From positions 62,001 to 126,000 of the forward strand of contig NZ_MEHT01000045.1 in assembly GCF_001870675.1 (NCBI RefSeq): 64,000 nucleotides of DNA, read 5' to 3'. A model generated the notes under the pieces. That model was given only the letters and a program-made list of their open reading frames with translations, was not told where the DNA came from and made no database searches. Source of the stretch: Roseinatronobacter thiooxidans (GTDB lineage: Bacteria; Pseudomonadota; Alphaproteobacteria; Rhodobacterales; Rhodobacteraceae). Positions 62,813 to 64,000 of the stretch are shown here, in pieces. The position numbers and the translations under genes are program-made. Each line of letters opens with the position of its first letter. The stretch's first letter is position 1.

Positions 62813-64000
62813 GTGCAGGATTTCGGCACATTCGACTATGTGATCGTGGGCGCGGGTTCGGCCGGATGCGTGCTTGCCAACCGACTGAGCGAAAACCCGA
62901 AAAACCGCGTCCTGCTGCTGGAAGCGGGCGGGTCGGACCGCTACCACTGGGTGCATATCCCTGTGGGCTATCTGTATTGCATCGACAATCCGCGCACGGA
63001 CTGGCGCTATCGCACAGCCCCCGAAGCGGGCCTGAACGGGCGCAGCCTGCTTTACCCGCGCGGGCGGGTGTTGGGGGGGTGTTCGTCGATCAATGGCATG
63101 CTGTATCTGCGCGGGCAATCTGCCGATTATGACGGCTGGAAACAGATGGGAAATACCGGCTGGGGCTGGGACGATGTCTTGCCCTATTTCCTGAAATCCG
63201 AAGACTATTACGCGGGCGAAATTCCGGGGCAACATGGCGCGGGCGGTGGCCTGCGAATCGAGGAACAGCGGCTAAGCTGGGAAATACTGGACGCATGGAA
63301 GGACGCCGCGATTGCCGCTGGCATTCCCGAAAGCGCGGATTTCAACCTTGGGGACAATTTCGGGGTTGGCTATTTCAAGGTGAACCAGAAAGCTGGCTTC
63401 CGCTGGTCCGTTGCGCGCGGCTTTTTGCGCCCCGCGATGGCACGGCCCAACCTGACCGTTCTGACCCATGCCCAAAGCGAGGGGCTGATTCTGGACGGGC
63501 GGCGGGCCGCTGGTGTGCGGTTTTCGCATCATGGCCTGCCCGCGCGGGCACAGGCCGGGCGCGAAGTGATCCTGTCGGCAGGGGCCATCGGCTCGCCCCA
63601 TCTGATGCAACTGTCCGGCCTTGGGCCGGGGGGCTTGTTGCAAAGCCACGGGCTAGAGGTGGCGCAGGACATCCCCGAACTGGGCGAGAACCTGCAAGAC
63701 CATCTGCAAATCCGCTGCGCTTTCAAGGTCACAGGGGTGAAGACGCTGAACACCATGGCGTCCAGCCTGTTTGGCAAGGCACAGATCGGGCTGGAATACC
63801 TGCTGCGTCGTCGCGGGCCTATGGCAATGGCCCCCAGCCAGCTTGGGGCCTTTGCCTATTCCTCTGACAATCTGGCAAGCCCTGATCTGGAATACCATGT
63901 GCAGCCTGTCACACTGGACGCGTTCGGCCAGCCGCCCCACACCTTTCCTGCGATCACGGCAAGTGTCTGCCATCTGCGCCCCGAAAGTCGGGGCCATGTG
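62813..64000 (+). CDS. GMC-family FAD oxidoreductase (choline dehydrogenase-like), 3' end outside the window
   Basis: A GTG start at 62813 with GGAGG five bases upstream; the frame is open for 396 codons to the window edge. The N-terminal FAD motif is clear (FDYVIVGAGSAGCVLANRLS), followed by LLLEAGGSD, the GMC signature YPRGRVLGGCSSINGMLYLR and the second signature GAIGSPHLMQLSGLG. The missing C-terminus would hold the catalytic His pair. GMC enzymes of this type oxidise choline, alcohols or polyethylene glycol; the substrate is unknown. It is divergent from the NMT1-type transporter and might act on its substrate. Confidence 0.93.
   Translation, partial: MQDFGTFDYVIVGAGSAGCVLANRLSENPKNRVLLLEAGGSDRYHWVHIPVGYLYCIDNPRTDWRYRTAPEAGLNGRSLLYPRGRVLGGCSSINGMLYLRGQSADYDGWKQMGNTGWGWDDVLPYFLKSEDYYAGEIPGQHGAGGGLRIEEQRLSWEILDAWKDAAIAAGIPESADFNLGDNFGVGYFKVNQKAGFRWSVARGFLRPAMARPNLTVLTHAQSEGLILDGRRAAGVRFSHHGLPARAQAGREVILSAGAIGSPHLMQLSGLGPGGLLQSHGLEVAQDIPELGENLQDHLQIRCAFKVTGVKTLNTMASSLFGKAQIGLEYLLRRRGPMAMAPSQLGAFAYSSDNLASPDLEYHVQPVTLDAFGQPPHTFPAITASVCHLRPESRGHV

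Noticed and set aside
1-64000. CRISPR arrays, insertion sequences, prophage or gene transfer agent genes
   Set aside because: I saw no regularly spaced repeats, transposases, integrases or structural phage genes in the window. All extended frames with support are core, transport or regulatory genes.

Overview
The window is a GC-rich chromosomal segment of an alphaproteobacterium, most likely Rhodobacterales (Rhodobacteraceae). The evidence is the dusB(nifR3)-ntrB-ntrC-ntrY-ntrX order followed by trkA-trkH-hfq-hflX, an ispD-ispF fusion, a GcrA cell-cycle regulator, a CtrA-type DNA motif, a tRNA-His without an encoded G-1, and palindromic intergenic repeats of a style common in this order. I see no phage, insertion sequence or CRISPR array. 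Most of it is core genome, with catabolic and transport operons in between.

Layout. Positions 1-5750: an unknown lipoprotein (cut by the window edge), gatA-gatC, a secreted CAP-domain protein and pepN. Positions 5829-16346: a complete reductive pyrimidine degradation locus. PreT/PreA reduce uracil or thymine, HydA opens the dihydropyrimidine ring, and HyuC hydrolyses the N-carbamoyl-beta-amino acid. With them are a four-gene NMT1-type ABC importer (probably for pyrimidines or a precursor), a RutR-type TetR regulator with a RutR-like operator, and an odd GIY-YIG protein. Positions 16587-21457: a CrbS-like sensor (SLC5 transporter fused to a histidine kinase), a small membrane protein, a single-domain response regulator and a ScfR/RamB-type XRE regulator, all pointing to short-chain fatty acid or acetate control. 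Positions 21653-32902: accB-accC, dacB, nadD, tRNA-His, a small DUF6324-like protein, lpxC-bamD-recN, a lipoprotein, gcrA, an ABC-2 permease, a cytochrome c and the small SRP RNA.

Positions 33143-40356 carry two import systems: YnjBCD-type ABC and a TAXI-TRAP transporter with a DUF1850 partner. Positions 40533-45231: an unknown exported protein, a YqaA-like membrane protein, a DUF815 ATPase overlapping tatC, tatB and tatA, and a diguanylate cyclase preceded by a CtrA box. Positions 45456-57509 (all minus strand): hflX, hfq, trkH, trkA, ntrX, ntrY, ntrC, ntrB, dusB. NtrC lacks the sigma-54 contact loop. IspDF follows on the plus strand. The window ends with a second NMT1-type ABC transporter, an LdtR-like MarR regulator and a truncated GMC oxidoreductase.

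The least expected signals are non-coding. There is a family of short palindromes with compensating stem changes at three loci, two of them as inverted doublets. A second, unrelated inverted doublet lies after ispDF. There is a perfect 22-bp palindrome upstream of the dusB-ntr operon and a 10-bp perfect inverted repeat before preT. I found no clear undescribed multi-gene system; the repeat doublets and the operator candidates deserve a second look most.
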